A stretch of 46,240 nt of DNA from an uncultured Oscillospiraceae bacterium (lineage in GTDB: Bacteria > Bacillota > Clostridia > Oscillospirales > Ruminococcaceae). The DNA is taken from positions 1 through 46,240 of the forward strand of contig CANNTZ010000014.1 of assembly GCA_947522735.1 (NCBI GenBank). Reading direction: 5' to 3'. Below the pieces are notes generated by a model. The model had not been told where the DNA came from, did no database searches, and saw only the letters and a program-made list of their open reading frames with translations. Every line of letters begins with the position of its first letter. Within the stretch, counting starts at the first letter, position 1. The position numbers and the translations under genes are program-made. This document shows, in pieces, positions 1 through 8,437 of this stretch.

Positions 1-150
1 AAGTTCTGCGCGGAATGCGGAGCAAAGAAGCCCGCCGGAGTGCCGCAATACAAATGCGACAAGTGCGGCTGGGAGCCGGAGGACAAGACCACTCCGCCGA
101 AATTCTGCCCGGAATGCGGCGACCCGTTCGACAACAACGACCTGATTTGA
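1..150 (+). CDS. C-terminal fragment of a zinc-ribbon protein (probably SPFH-domain type)
   Basis: Only the last 49 codons are inside the window, in frame from base 1 to the TGA at 148-150. They contain three CxxC knuckles (CAEC, CDKC, CPEC), giving one and a half to two zinc ribbons, and the end reads CPECGDPFDNNDLI. This tail is typical of the C terminus of clostridial SPFH-domain (virion-core-like, YdjI-type) proteins, which often stand next to the TFIIB-type zinc-ribbon protein that follows here 16 bases downstream. The family assignment rests on the tail and the neighbour only; the body of the protein lies outside the window. Confidence 0.7.
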   Translation, partial: KFCAECGAKKPAGVPQYKCDKCGWEPEDKTTPPKFCPECGDPFDNNDLI

Positions 151-166
151 CCGAAAGAGGCACGCA

Positions 167-1279
167 ATGACCGACGATTACATGGAATACAAGGACGCGC
201 AGGCGACTAAAAAAGGCGATAAGGACTGCCCGAACTGCGGCGGCACAATGGTGTTCGACCCCGAGAGCGGCGGCCTCTACTGCCCGTATTGCGACTACAA
301 GGAGGCTCTGCCCGAGGAGCCGGAGCGCTCGAACGAGGTTTCTGAGCAGGACTTTTTGTCCGCCGAAAACCTTGAGAGCTTCAGTTGGGGCAGCGACAAA
401 AAGCAGGTCGTGTGCGGCAGCTGCGGCGCGCAGATAGTCTACGACGCGCTGGATTCGTCCGCCGTCTGCCCGTTCTGCGGCGCAAACCACGTTATGAAGC
501 CCAACGACGAGAGGTCGATCCCGCCAACAGGCGTCATCCCCTTCCGGGTATCGGAAAAGCAGGCCGCGGAGGGCTTCTCCAACTGGCTGAAGCGCAAGCT
601 GTTCGCACCCAGAGCCGCCAAAAAGCAGGCATCGCCCGACTCGTTCAAGGGCATCTACATGCCCTACTGGACCTACGACGCGCAGACGCTCTCGGAATAC
701 ACCGCCCGTTACGGCATTGACCACGAATACACGGACAAGGACGGCAACCGCCACACCGAGACCGACTGGTACCGTACCTCCGGCAATTACAGGCGCTTCT
801 TTGACGACGAGCTCGTATTCGCAAGCACCCGCCACGACAGCTCCATCCTGAAAAGCATCGAGCCGTTCTATTCCGATGCGTCTCACGTCAAGCCCTATTC
901 CCCGGAATACCTCTCCGGCTTCATCTCCGAGCGCTATTCCGTCGGGCTCAAGGACGGCTGGAACGTTGCGCGCCAGCAGATAGAGCGCAAGCTGCGCAGC
1001 TACATATCGAGCGACATACGCAAGCGCAACCACGCCGACCACGTGGACAGCCTCAAATTCACCACCGATTACTCCGCTATCACCTATAAATACATCCTCG
1101 TGCCGGTCTGGCAGTCCGCCTTCCAGTACAAGGACAAGGTTTACCAGTTTATGGTGAACGGTCAAAACGGCAAGGTCGGCGGTAAGACGCCTGTCTCCGC
1201 GCTGCGCGTGACCATCGCGGTGATCCTCGGCATCGCCGTCGCCGCGCTTATCATCTGGCTGCTCAGCGGAAACCGGTAA
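167..1279 (+). CDS. TFIIB-type double zinc-ribbon membrane protein
   Basis: A 370-residue protein with two four-cysteine zinc ribbons, C21/C24/C39/C42 and C83/C86/C101/C104, a central domain rich in Tyr and Trp without recognised motifs, and one C-terminal membrane helix at about residues 346-367 followed by three to four residues. It matches the general plan of TFIIB-type zinc-ribbon proteins common in Clostridia, whose role is not established; membrane anchoring with the ribbons in the cytoplasm is inferred from the single tail helix. The start has a GAAAGAGGCACGCA ribosome site. It follows the zinc-ribbon fragment closely and is probably in one operon with it. Two tandem terminators follow. 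Confidence 0.8.
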   Translation: MTDDYMEYKDAQATKKGDKDCPNCGGTMVFDPESGGLYCPYCDYKEALPEEPERSNEVSEQDFLSAENLESFSWGSDKKQVVCGSCGAQIVYDALDSSAVCPFCGANHVMKPNDERSIPPTGVIPFRVSEKQAAEGFSNWLKRKLFAPRAAKKQASPDSFKGIYMPYWTYDAQTLSEYTARYGIDHEYTDKDGNRHTETDWYRTSGNYRRFFDDELVFASTRHDSSILKSIEPFYSDASHVKPYSPEYLSGFISERYSVGLKDGWNVARQQIERKLRSYISSDIRKRNHADHVDSLKFTTDYSAITYKYILVPVWQSAFQYKDKVYQFMVNGQNGKVGGKTPVSALRVTIAVILGIAVAALIIWLLSGNR

Positions 1280-1292
1280 ATATCCGTAATTC

Positions 1293-1334
1293 GGCGGCTC
1301 GTCAGGAAAGCTCCATTGATGAGCCGCTGTTTTG
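1293..1334 (+). terminator. Intrinsic terminator after the zinc-ribbon gene
   Basis: Inverted repeat GCGGCTC (1294-1300) and GAGCCGC (1321-1327), extended inside by TCA/TGA, followed by TGTTTTG. It ends the zinc-ribbon operon and is backed up by a second hairpin 17 bases further on. Confidence 0.65.
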
Positions 1335-1350
1335 TTATGCCGTTATTCTG

Positions 1351-1370
1351 CCGCCGGAAGGCGGTTTTTT
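1351..1370 (+). terminator. GNRA-type intrinsic terminator
   Basis: CCGCC, loop GGAA, GGCGG, then six T residues. This is a compact textbook terminator with a stable tetraloop. It separates the zinc-ribbon operon from the tex promoter, which begins 12 bases later. Confidence 0.85.
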
Positions 1371-1381
1371 CGCAAAAGCCG

Positions 1382-1410
1382 ATGACAACCGCGGCAAAAA
1401 ATGCTATAAT
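1382..1410 (+). promoter_or_regulatory. Promoter of tex
   Basis: ATGACA (1382-1387), 17-base spacer, TATAAT (1405-1410) with an extended -10 TGC in front. The predicted start site near 1417 lies 3' of upstream in-frame ATG codons at 1316 and 1337, so these cannot be the translation start; the ATG at 1454 fits. Confidence 0.75.
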
Positions 1411-1453
1411 TATCGCATTACACAATAAACCCAAACGGAGAATCACATCTACT

Positions 1454-3607
1454 ATGGAAAATAATCATGTATCGACACTTGCAAAGGAGCTTTCGCTGCG
1501 CGAGGAGCACGTCTCAAACGTTATAAAGCTCATCGACGAGGGCAACACCATCCCGTTCATCGCACGTTATCGCAAGGAGCTGACTGGCACGATGGACGAC
1601 CAACTGCTGCGCCGCCTTGCCGACCGCCTGGAATATCTGCGCGGGCTGGACAAGCGCCGGGAGGAGATACTCTCCCTGATCGACGCGCAGGGCAAGCTGA
1701 CGGAGGAGCTGCGCGCCGCACTCGACAGGGCGGAAACGCTCGCCGCACTTGAGGACCTATACCGCCCCTACAGGCAAAAGCGGCGCACCCGTGCGACCGT
1801 GGCGCGCGAAAAGGGGCTGGAGCCGCTGGCGGAGCTGCTGTTCGCTCAAAATATAAAGCACGGCAGTCTCGACGAGCTTGCGATGCCCTATATCGACTCC
1901 GAAAAGGGCGTTTCCTCCGCCGAGGAGGCGCTTGCGGGCGCTTCTGACATTATTGCCGAGAATCTCTCGGACGATGCCTCGATACGCGGCAGACTGCGCG
2001 CCTTCTGCATGAAAAACGGCGCCGTCGTCTCAAAGGCGAATACCTCCGAGGACTCGGTCTACCGCCTCTACTACGATTTTTCCGAGCCGGTCGCACGCAT
2101 CCAGAGCCACCGCGTGCTTGCGATAAACCGCGGAGAGCGCGAGGATATCCTGAAGGTGCAGATCGCCGTAGACGAGGCGGGCGCGCTTGGCATCATCCGC
2201 GCCGCCGCCCTGAAGCCCGGCAGCATCAGCTCCGGCCTTGTCAATTCCGCAATCGAGGACTCGTGGTCGCGGCTAATCTATCCCTCTGTCGAGCGGGAGA
2301 TACGCGCCGCGCTGACCGACGCCGCCAACGAGCAGGCGATACGCACCTTTGCCCTCAATCTCGAACCGCTGTTGATGCAGCCGCCGCTACGCGGCAAGGT
2401 CACGCTTGGCTTTGACCCCGCCTACCGCACCGGCTGCAAAATTGCCGTCGTGGACGCGACCGGAAAGGTACTCGACACCACCGTCGTCTACCCCACCCCG
2501 CCGCACAACAAAAAGACGGAGGCCGCCTCGACGCTCAAGCGGCTGATAAACCGGCACCACGTCGAGGCGATAGCCGTCGGCAACGGCACCGCGTCGAAGG
2601 AGTCGGAAATCTTCATCTCGGAGCTGCTCCGCGAGCTTCCCGGCGTCGCATACATGATGGTCAGCGAGGCGGGCGCGTCGGTCTATTCGGCGTCCAAGCT
2701 CGGAGCGGAGGAATTTCCGGATTACGACGTCTCGCTGCGCTCCGCGGTATCCATTGCGCGCCGCCTCCAGGATCCGCTGGCGGAGCTGGTTAAGATCGAT
2801 CCTAAGGCCATCGGCGTCGGGCAGTACCAGCACGACATGCCGCAGACGCGCCTTGGCGAAACGCTGACCGGCGTCGTTGAGGATTGCGTCGGCCGCGTCG
2901 GGGTTGATCTCAACACCGCCTCTTCCTCGCTGCTCGCACGCGTCTCCGGATTGAACGGCAGCATAGCCAAAAACATCGTCTCTTATCGCGACGAAAACGG
3001 TGTTTTCACCAGCCGCAATACACTGAAAAAGGTGCCAAAGCTTGGCCCCAAAACCTTTATCCAGTGCGCGGGCTTTCTGCGCGTGCCTGAGAGCGCCAAT
3101 ATTCTCGACAACACCGCCGTACACCCCGAGTCCTATCCCGCGGCGGAAAAGCTGCTGGCGCTGTGCGGCTATTCCGCCGACGACGTGCGCGCGGGACACC
3201 TGTCCGAGCTTGGAGCGCGAATTGCAAAGGCCGGCGAGGCCGCGGCGGCGGAGCAGTGCGGCGTCGGCGTTCCGACGCTGCGGGATATTGTGACCGAGCT
3301 GCAAAAGCCGGGCCGCGACCCGCGTGACGAGCTGCCCGCGCCCATGCTGCGCACCGACGTGCTGGAAATGAAGGATCTCAAGCCCGGAATGGAGCTGAGC
3401 GGAACCGTGCGCAACGTGGTGGATTTCGGTGCGTTCGTCGATATTGGCGTGCATCAGGACGGGCTCATCCACATCTCGCAGTGCGCCGACCGCTATATAC
3501 GGCACCCGTCCGAGGTGCTGCGCGTTGGCGACATTGTCAAGGTCTCGGTGCTGAGCTGCGAGCCGGAAAAGAAGCGAATAGGCTTAAAATTGATACAGGT
3601 TATGTGA
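1454..3607 (+). CDS. tex: Tex family RNA-binding S1 protein (transcription accessory protein)
   Basis: 717 residues, the usual Tex length. From the N terminus: the helical Tex N domain with the conserved IPFIARYRKE motif, a YqgF/RNase H-like domain beginning near LGFDPAYRTGCKIAVVD, a helix-hairpin-helix region (VGVDLNTAS, LKKVPKLGPKTFIQCAGFL) and a C-terminal S1 domain (DFGAFVDIGVHQDGLIHIS). Tex proteins bind structured nucleic acid and affect transcription and RNA turnover; the mechanism is not settled. The start at 1454 is chosen because the promoter lies just upstream and GGAG precedes it by 13 bases. It is transcribed alone and ends at a strong hairpin shared with the convergent rrf2 gene. 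Confidence 0.93.
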   Translation: MENNHVSTLAKELSLREEHVSNVIKLIDEGNTIPFIARYRKELTGTMDDQLLRRLADRLEYLRGLDKRREEILSLIDAQGKLTEELRAALDRAETLAALEDLYRPYRQKRRTRATVAREKGLEPLAELLFAQNIKHGSLDELAMPYIDSEKGVSSAEEALAGASDIIAENLSDDASIRGRLRAFCMKNGAVVSKANTSEDSVYRLYYDFSEPVARIQSHRVLAINRGEREDILKVQIAVDEAGALGIIRAAALKPGSISSGLVNSAIEDSWSRLIYPSVEREIRAALTDAANEQAIRTFALNLEPLLMQPPLRGKVTLGFDPAYRTGCKIAVVDATGKVLDTTVVYPTPPHNKKTEAASTLKRLINRHHVEAIAVGNGTASKESEIFISELLRELPGVAYMMVSEAGASVYSASKLGAEEFPDYDVSLRSAVSIARRLQDPLAELVKIDPKAIGVGQYQHDMPQTRLGETLTGVVEDCVGRVGVDLNTASSSLLARVSGLNGSIAKNIVSYRDENGVFTSRNTLKKVPKLGPKTFIQCAGFLRVPESANILDNTAVHPESYPAAEKLLALCGYSADDVRAGHLSELGARIAKAGEAAAAEQCGVGVPTLRDIVTELQKPGRDPRDELPAPMLRTDVLEMKDLKPGMELSGTVRNVVDFGAFVDIGVHQDGLIHISQCADRYIRHPSEVLRVGDIVKVSVLSCEPEKKRIGLKLIQVM

Positions 3608-3616
3608 ATACAGCAC

Positions 3617-3657
3617 AAAAACGCCGTCTGTCTTTTGTCAAAACAGACGGCGTTTTT
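3617..3657. terminator. Bidirectional terminator between tex and rrf2
   Basis: Near-perfect stem AAAACGCCGTCTGT / ACAGACGGCGTTTT with a short loop, carrying an A run on one side and a T run on the other, so it works on both strands. It serves tex from the left and the metY-to-rrf2 operon from the right. Confidence 0.9.
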
Positions 3658-4081
3658 ATATCGAATAGTCTCCGCCGGTCTCCGTATTCATCAGGCTTGC
3701 AATGGTTATCCCGTCGAAAAATTCGTTTGTCAGCTCGTAATATTTTTTCCACATCGGCAGAGTCCGGCAATACGGCGCGCGCTCGCAGGGCCGTGCTCCG
3801 CTGCCAAGGCATGACACCGGCGCGAGATCTCCCTCGACGGCGCGCAATATCTCGCCCACGGTGTATTCGTCCGGCTCGCGGCACAGGCGGTAGCCGCCGC
3901 CCTTCCCGTGAACGCCCTCGATAAACCCGCCTCCGGTCAGCAGCGGCACAATGCGTTCAAGATATTTCAGCGAGATATCCTGCCGCTCCGCCACCTCCTT
4001 CATCGGGGTATAGCCGCCGTTTCTGTGCTCCGCCAAGTCTGTCATCACGCGTATGGCGTATCTTCCGCGCGTCGATATCAT
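3656..4081 (-). CDS. Rrf2-family transcriptional regulator (CymR/IscR-like)
   Basis: 141 residues with the Rrf2 winged-helix signature at the N terminus (MISTRGRYAIRVM) and the motif KGGGYRL near residues 60-66. Cysteines 91, 99 and 105 lie in the segment where IscR binds its Fe-S cluster through three Cys, although the first spacing is seven residues, not five. By neighbourhood it resembles CymR, which in Bacillus stands beside mnmA and uses CysK as a partner; both mnmA and cysK are in this operon. Bacillus CymR lacks the three-Cys cluster as I recall it, so this protein mixes features of both. Its start overlaps the mnmA stop by four bases (ATGA), implying coupled translation. Probable autoregulator of the operon. 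Confidence 0.88.
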   Translation of the reverse strand: MISTRGRYAIRVMTDLAEHRNGGYTPMKEVAERQDISLKYLERIVPLLTGGGFIEGVHGKGGGYRLCREPDEYTVGEILRAVEGDLAPVSCLGSGARPCERAPYCRTLPMWKKYYELTNEFFDGITIASLMNTETGGDYSI

Positions 4082-5157
4082 GTCGCACTCTCCCTTTCTG
4101 CGGCTATCACGCCGCCTCCAAGCACCGTGTCCCCGTCGTAGAGCACCGCGGCCTGTCCCGGCGTTATCGCGCGCTGCGGCTCGTCAAACCGTATCCGCAC
4201 GCCGTCTCCGTCAGGCTCCGCCACGGCCCACTGCTCCGGCTGGCGGTAGCGCAGCTTGACCTTGCAGCGCAGCGGCCCGCGCGGCGTCTCGCCGGATATC
4301 CAGTTTACCTCCTCCGCAAACGCCTTTGAACCGTAAAGCTCGTCCTCGCCGCCAAGCACAACCGTGTTATCCTCCGGGCAAATACGGCAGACAAAGCGCT
4401 TGCCGGGCATTTTCAAGCCCAAGCCCCTGCGCTGTCCGATCGTGTAGCGGATCAATCCGGTGTGCCGCCCGAGTATATTTCCGGCGGCATCGATGAAATT
4501 CCCCGGCTCGCACCCTTTGCCTGTGTGCAGCTCTATCACCCGCGCATAGTCGCCGTCCGGCACAAAGCAGATATCCTGGCTGTCCGGCTTGGCGGCGTTG
4601 ACAAAGCCGCTCTCCTCAGCAATGCGGCGCACATCGCTCTTGTAAAGCTCCCCAAGCGGGAACAGCGTGCGCTCAAGCTGCGCCTGAGTCATCGCATAGA
4701 GCACATAGCTCTGATCTTTCGAGGGATCGACCGCCTTTTTCAGCAGATATTTTCCGTCGCAGCGCTCTATGCGCGCATAGTGCCCGGTTGCAACGCGCTC
4801 GCAGCCGAGGATGTCCGCGCGCTCGAACAGCTTGTCGAACTTCATATAGCGGTTGCAGTCGATGCAGGGGTTTGGCGTGACGCCGTGAAGATAGCTGTCG
4901 ACGAACCTTTTGATGACCTTTTCGCGGAAATCCTCCGAAAAATTGAATACAAAATAGTCCATCCCCAGCCTGTATGCGACGCTGCGCGCGTCCGCAACGT
5001 CGTCGGCGGAGCAGCAGGTGCGCGTGCGTGGCAGTCCGGCGTCCCCGTTGTCGTAGAGCCTCATCGTGCAGCCGACGCAGTCGTTCCCGCCGTCGCGCAG
5101 CAGCTTCGCCGCCACTCCGGAATCGACTCCGCCGCTCATAGCCACAAGAATCCTCAC
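4078..5157 (-). CDS. mnmA: tRNA-specific 2-thiouridylase MnmA
   Basis: Adds sulfur to U34 of tRNAs for Lys, Glu and Gln. The N-terminal PP-loop motif SGGVDS is present, with the active-site cysteines in TPNPCIDC and DSQDICFVPDGDY, and the C-terminal substrate-binding part is complete; 359 residues is the family length. The start is taken as GTG at 5157, giving MRILVAMSGGVDS, because GAGAGGGG lies seven bases ahead; a TTG at 5175 has no ribosome site. MnmA needs sulfur from a cysteine desulfurase, but no iscS-type gene is next to it, unlike in many Firmicutes. It lies between an HD protein and rrf2 in the sulfur operon. Confidence 0.95.
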   Translation of the reverse strand: MRILVAMSGGVDSGVAAKLLRDGGNDCVGCTMRLYDNGDAGLPRTRTCCSADDVADARSVAYRLGMDYFVFNFSEDFREKVIKRFVDSYLHGVTPNPCIDCNRYMKFDKLFERADILGCERVATGHYARIERCDGKYLLKKAVDPSKDQSYVLYAMTQAQLERTLFPLGELYKSDVRRIAEESGFVNAAKPDSQDICFVPDGDYARVIELHTGKGCEPGNFIDAAGNILGRHTGLIRYTIGQRRGLGLKMPGKRFVCRICPEDNTVVLGGEDELYGSKAFAEEVNWISGETPRGPLRCKVKLRYRQPEQWAVAEPDGDGVRIRFDEPQRAITPGQAAVLYDGDTVLGGGVIAAERESAT

Positions 5158-5195
5158 GCCTTTTCCCCTCTCCAAGCTTTCGCCGCAGCCTTTGT

Positions 5196-5786
5196 CTATT
5201 CCGTCCAGCTTGCCGCCGGGGTCTCACGCATTGCGAATATCGTGCGCTCAATAAGCTCGTCAAGGCTCCAGCCGAGTAGCTGAGCGCCGCGCTCGATCAC
5301 CTCGCGAGAGCACCCCGCCGCAAAATTCGCGTTCCTGTATTTCTTCTTTACTGATTTCAGCTCAAGATCGGCGACGCTTTTCGACGGGCGCATTATTGCG
5401 ACCGCTCCGATCAGCCCGGTCAGCTCGTCGGTTGCATAGAGCACCTTTTCCATCGTGTGCTCCGGCCGGATGTCCACGGCTATACCGTAGCCATGGCTCG
5501 CCGTCGCATGGATTATCGTCTCATCCAGCCCCTCCGCGCGCATCAGCTCCTGTTCCTTTATGCAGTGCTGCTCCGGCCATTTTTCAAAGTCGAGATCATG
5601 CAGCAGCCCGACGACGCTCCAAAAGTCCGCCTTGTCCCCAAAGCCCAGCTCGCGCGCAAAATATTCCATCACTCCGGACACTATCCGCGCGTGCTTGAGG
5701 TGGAACGGGTCGGAATTATATTTTTCCAGCAGCTCCACTGCCTCATCCCTGGAGGGTATCCAGCCTGTTCTTGTGCTGTTTTCCAT
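5196..5786 (-). CDS. HD-domain phosphohydrolase family protein
   Basis: 196 residues with an HD domain: the paired metal ligands are the His and Asp of LLHDLDFEKWPEQH, with a preceding His in HLKHARIV and further conserved polar residues in HATASHGYG and YATDELTGLIG. This is the small, stand-alone HD hydrolase type often annotated only as HD domain protein; the substrate is unknown. The ATG has an AGGAAAT site. It sits 38 bases upstream of mnmA and about 90 bases downstream of cysK, so it is co-transcribed with sulfur genes, though nothing in the sequence ties it directly to sulfur. Confidence 0.85.
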   Translation of the reverse strand: MENSTRTGWIPSRDEAVELLEKYNSDPFHLKHARIVSGVMEYFARELGFGDKADFWSVVGLLHDLDFEKWPEQHCIKEQELMRAEGLDETIIHATASHGYGIAVDIRPEHTMEKVLYATDELTGLIGAVAIMRPSKSVADLELKSVKKKYRNANFAAGCSREVIERGAQLLGWSLDELIERTIFAMRETPAASWTE

Positions 5787-5876
5787 AATATTTCCTCGTA
5801 ATTTCCCACTCTAAGCCAGCGTCTCGACGAAAATGAGCCGTCGGGACGCTGCGTTATGTGTGATATCGTCTGCTTT

Positions 5877-6809
5877 TCAGTCCGCAAACATCGGGGTCGA
5901 GAGATAGCGGTCTCCGGTATCGGGCAGCAGCGCCACAATGGTCTTGCCCTCGTTTTCCGGGCGCTTTGCAAGCTGAATTGCCGCCCACAGCGCCGCACCG
6001 GAGGATATCCCAACCAGCACGCCCTCTGTCCTGCCGATATCCTTGCCCGTGGCGAATGCGTCGTCGTTCTCGACCGGGATTATCTCGTCATAGATTTTCG
6101 TATCAAGCACCCTTGGGACAAAGCCCGCGCCGATGCCCTGTATCTTGTGCGCGCCCGCCTTGCCGGTCGAGAGCACCGCGGAGCTTGCAGGCTCTACGGC
6201 AACTATCTTGACCGAGGGCTTTTTTGCCTTGAGATAGCGCCCGACGCCGGTGACGGTGCCTCCGGTGCCGACGCCCGCTACAAAGTAATCGACCTCGCCG
6301 TCGGTGTCCTCGTATATTTCCGGGCCGGTGGTTTCAAAGTGAGCCTGCGGATTCGCCTCGTTGACGAACTGGCCGGGCACAAAGCTGTCAGGTATCTCCT
6401 TTGCAAGCTCGTCCGCCTTTTCGATTGCACCCTTCATCCCCCTCGCGCCCTCGGTCAGTACGAGCTCGGCGCCGTACGCCTTCATGAGCTGGCGTCGTTC
6501 CACTGACATCGTCTCTGGCATGACGATGATTATACGATAGCCGCGCGCCGCCGCAACGGACGCAAGCCCTATGCCTGTGTTGCCGGAGGTCGGCTCGATG
6601 ATGACCGAGCCCTTCCTGAGAATGCCCTTTTCCTCGGCGTCGTCGATCATCTTTTTCGCGATTCTGTCCTTTACGGAGCCTGCGGGGTTGAAATATTCAA
6701 GCTTGGCAAGCAGCCTTGCCTTCAGTCCGTATTTTTTCTCGATATTGGTAAGCTCCATCAGCGGAGTTTTTCCGATAAGCTGATCGGCCGAGGTGTAAAT
6801 TTTAGACAT
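5877..6809 (-). CDS. cysK: Cysteine synthase A (O-acetylserine sulfhydrylase)
   Basis: PLP enzyme that makes cysteine from O-acetylserine and sulfide. The 310 residues include the PLP lysine in NPAGSVKDRIAKKMI, the phosphate/substrate loop PTSGNTG, the glycine loop GVGTGGTVTGVGRYLK and the C-terminal SSGAALWAA motif. Length and motifs fit CysK, not cystathionine beta-synthase, as there is no CBS domain. The ATG is preceded by AGGAG. It lies between metY and the HD gene; the 114-base gap from metY contains no clear terminator, so the genes are probably one transcript. In Bacillus CysK also acts as a partner of the regulator CymR, which makes its linkage to rrf2 notable. Confidence 0.95.
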   Translation of the reverse strand: MSKIYTSADQLIGKTPLMELTNIEKKYGLKARLLAKLEYFNPAGSVKDRIAKKMIDDAEEKGILRKGSVIIEPTSGNTGIGLASVAAARGYRIIIVMPETMSVERRQLMKAYGAELVLTEGARGMKGAIEKADELAKEIPDSFVPGQFVNEANPQAHFETTGPEIYEDTDGEVDYFVAGVGTGGTVTGVGRYLKAKKPSVKIVAVEPASSAVLSTGKAGAHKIQGIGAGFVPRVLDTKIYDEIIPVENDDAFATGKDIGRTEGVLVGISSGAALWAAIQLAKRPENEGKTIVALLPDTGDRYLSTPMFAD

Positions 6810-6923
6810 AACATCGTCTCCTGTCGTAAAGCTTTAGATTATATTATTATGATAACTCGTCAAGCCGCCGTTTGCAACAGCTTCAACATCGAAAATCAGC
6901 CCCGCCGCAATATCCGTTCCTCA

Positions 6924-8207
6924 TCACCTGACCGCCTCGAAGCCGGCTGCAAGATCGGCGATGATATCGTCGATGTGCTCGGTTCCGATTGAAAGACGCA
7001 CCGTCGTGGGCTTTATGCCGCCGGCGAGCAGCTCCTGCTCTGACAACTGCGAATGTGTGGTGGATGCCGGGTGGATTACGAGCGACTTGACGTCTGCGAC
7101 GTTTGCAAGCAGCGAAAACAGCTTCAGGCTCTCGGTGAACCTCTTCGCGGTCTCGGCGTCGCCCCTGATCTCGAAGGTGAATATCGACGCCGCGCCGTTC
7201 GTAAAGTAGCTGTCGTAAAGCTCCTTCTGGCGTCCGGAGGCGAGCGACGGATGATTGACGCGCGCCACCTGCGGATGGGCTTTGAGAAAATCGACGACCT
7301 TCAGCGCGTTTTCGACGTGGCGCTCGACGCGCAGCGAGAGCGTTTCCAGCCCCTGAAGCAGCAGGAAGGAGTTAAACGGCGATATGGTCGCGCCCTGATC
7401 CCTCATCAGCGTCGTGCGCAGCTTGAGAATGTACGCCAGCTTGCCGCACGCCTCGGTGAATACAACGCCGTGATATGAGGGGTTCGGCTTGGAAAGCCCG
7501 GGAAATTTGCCGCTTGCGGCCCAGTCGAATCTGCCGGAATCCACAACGACGCCGCCCATGACGGTGCCGTGGCCGCCGATGAACTTGGTCGCCGAGTGGA
7601 CTACGACGTCCGCGCCGTGCTCGATCGGACGGAGCAGATAGGGCGTAGCAAAGGTGTTGTCAACGATAAGCGGTATCCCGTGGCTGTGCGCAACGGCGGC
7701 GACAGCCTCGATATCTATAAGGTCGGAGTTGGGGTTGCCCAGCGTCTCGGCGTAGAGCAGCTTGGTGTTCGGACGGATTGCATCCGCGAAGTTCTGCGGG
7801 TCGGCAGGATCGACGAAGCTGACGTCCAGCCCCTGCTCTCGCAGCGTGTTGGCAAAGAGGTTGTGCGTGCCGCCATAGAGGTTCGCTGCGGAGACGATAT
7901 GATCGCCCGCAACCGCGATGTTCTGTATCGCATAGGTTATCGCCGCCGAGCCGGACGCCGTCGCAAGCGCACCCGCGCCGCCCTCAAGCGCCGCTATCCT
8001 CTTTTCAAACACGTCGGAGGTCGGGTTCATCAGGCGGGTGTATATGTTTCCGGCCTCGGTCAGCCCAAAGCGTCCGGCGGCCTGTGCCGAATCCCTGAAA
8101 ACATATGAGGTCGTGGCATAGATCGGCACGGCTCTCGCATCGGTGGCGGGGTCGGGCGTTTCCTGTCCGACATGGATTTGCAGCGTTTCAAATTTATATT
8201 CAGACAT
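6924..8207 (-). CDS. metY: O-acetylhomoserine sulfhydrylase (aminocarboxypropyltransferase)
   Basis: A 427-residue Cys/Met metabolism PLP enzyme that converts O-acetylhomoserine and sulfide to homocysteine. Signs are the N-terminal FETLQIHVGQ motif, the YTRLMNPT segment, the PLP lysine in VHSATKFIGGHGT, and the C-terminal HPASTTHSQL motif; the length (about 430 against 380-400 for cystathionine gamma-synthase/lyase) favours MetY. The ATG has an AAGAGGAG ribosome site. It is the first large gene of the operon and is preceded by a leader of about 220 bases, a consensus promoter and an operator-like palindrome. Confidence 0.93.
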   Translation of the reverse strand: MSEYKFETLQIHVGQETPDPATDARAVPIYATTSYVFRDSAQAAGRFGLTEAGNIYTRLMNPTSDVFEKRIAALEGGAGALATASGSAAITYAIQNIAVAGDHIVSAANLYGGTHNLFANTLREQGLDVSFVDPADPQNFADAIRPNTKLLYAETLGNPNSDLIDIEAVAAVAHSHGIPLIVDNTFATPYLLRPIEHGADVVVHSATKFIGGHGTVMGGVVVDSGRFDWAASGKFPGLSKPNPSYHGVVFTEACGKLAYILKLRTTLMRDQGATISPFNSFLLLQGLETLSLRVERHVENALKVVDFLKAHPQVARVNHPSLASGRQKELYDSYFTNGAASIFTFEIRGDAETAKRFTESLKLFSLLANVADVKSLVIHPASTTHSQLSEQELLAGGIKPTTVRLSIGTEHIDDIIADLAAGFEAVR

Positions 8208-8243
8208 TTGTGCTCCTCTTTTCTATTACATCCAGTATATTTA

Positions 8244-8330
8244 TCACTCGGTTATACAGATATCTTGCAGGAGACACATTCGTCCGTATCTGAAATTATG
8301 CCGCACAAGCTTTTCAAAATATTCCTTCAT
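8244..8330 (-). CDS. Possible 28-residue leader peptide with two cysteines
   Basis: In the metY leader an ATG at 8330, preceded by AAGGGAG at ten bases, opens 28 codons ending in RMCLLQDICITE before TGA at 8244. Two Cys codons in eight residues near the end would suit translational sensing of cysteine or charged tRNA-Cys. No anti-terminator/terminator pair could be drawn with confidence between it and metY, and the reading frame could be chance. The upstream part of the leader is rich in short GC stems, for example CCC-CGGC-GGG. No SAM riboswitch or T-box core was recognised. Confidence 0.3.
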   Translation of the reverse strand: MKEYFEKLVRHNFRYGRMCLLQDICITE

Positions 8331-8410
8331 GCCGTACAGGCTCCCTTCGGATAATTGCTGGCGTCATATCACAGGCATTTGTTCCCGCCGGGGCTTTGCC
8401 GCCTCGTTTT

Positions 8411-8436
8411 ATACCACCAACTTAGTAGGTTGGTTA
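8411..8436. promoter_or_regulatory. Operator-like palindrome over the metY start site
   Basis: ACCAAC-TTAGTAG-GTTGGT (8416-8434) is a perfect six-base inverted repeat with a seven-base centre, flanked by ATA and TAT. It begins two to three bases after the -10 box of the minus-strand promoter, so a bound protein would block initiation. Size and A/T flanks suit an Rrf2-family dimer, and the rrf2 gene is the last one of this operon. Binding is inferred. Confidence 0.65.
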
Positions 8437-8437
8437 T

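Noticed and set aside
2387..3505. Long minus-strand frame of 372 codons across tex
   Set aside because: Antiparallel shadow of a GC-rich coding frame; no ribosome site, Arg/His/Ala-rich composition and no domain. The same applies to long frames opposite recG, cysK and aspartate kinase.
6810..6923. Separate promoter for cysK (TTGACG and TATAAT)
   Set aside because: The spacer is only 14 bases, too short for sigma-A; no terminator precedes it.
8208..8430. SAM riboswitch or T-box in the metY leader
   Set aside because: Neither the conserved SAM-I core nor the T-box motif GGGTGG-ACC was found, although a sulfur-gene leader is a likely place for one.
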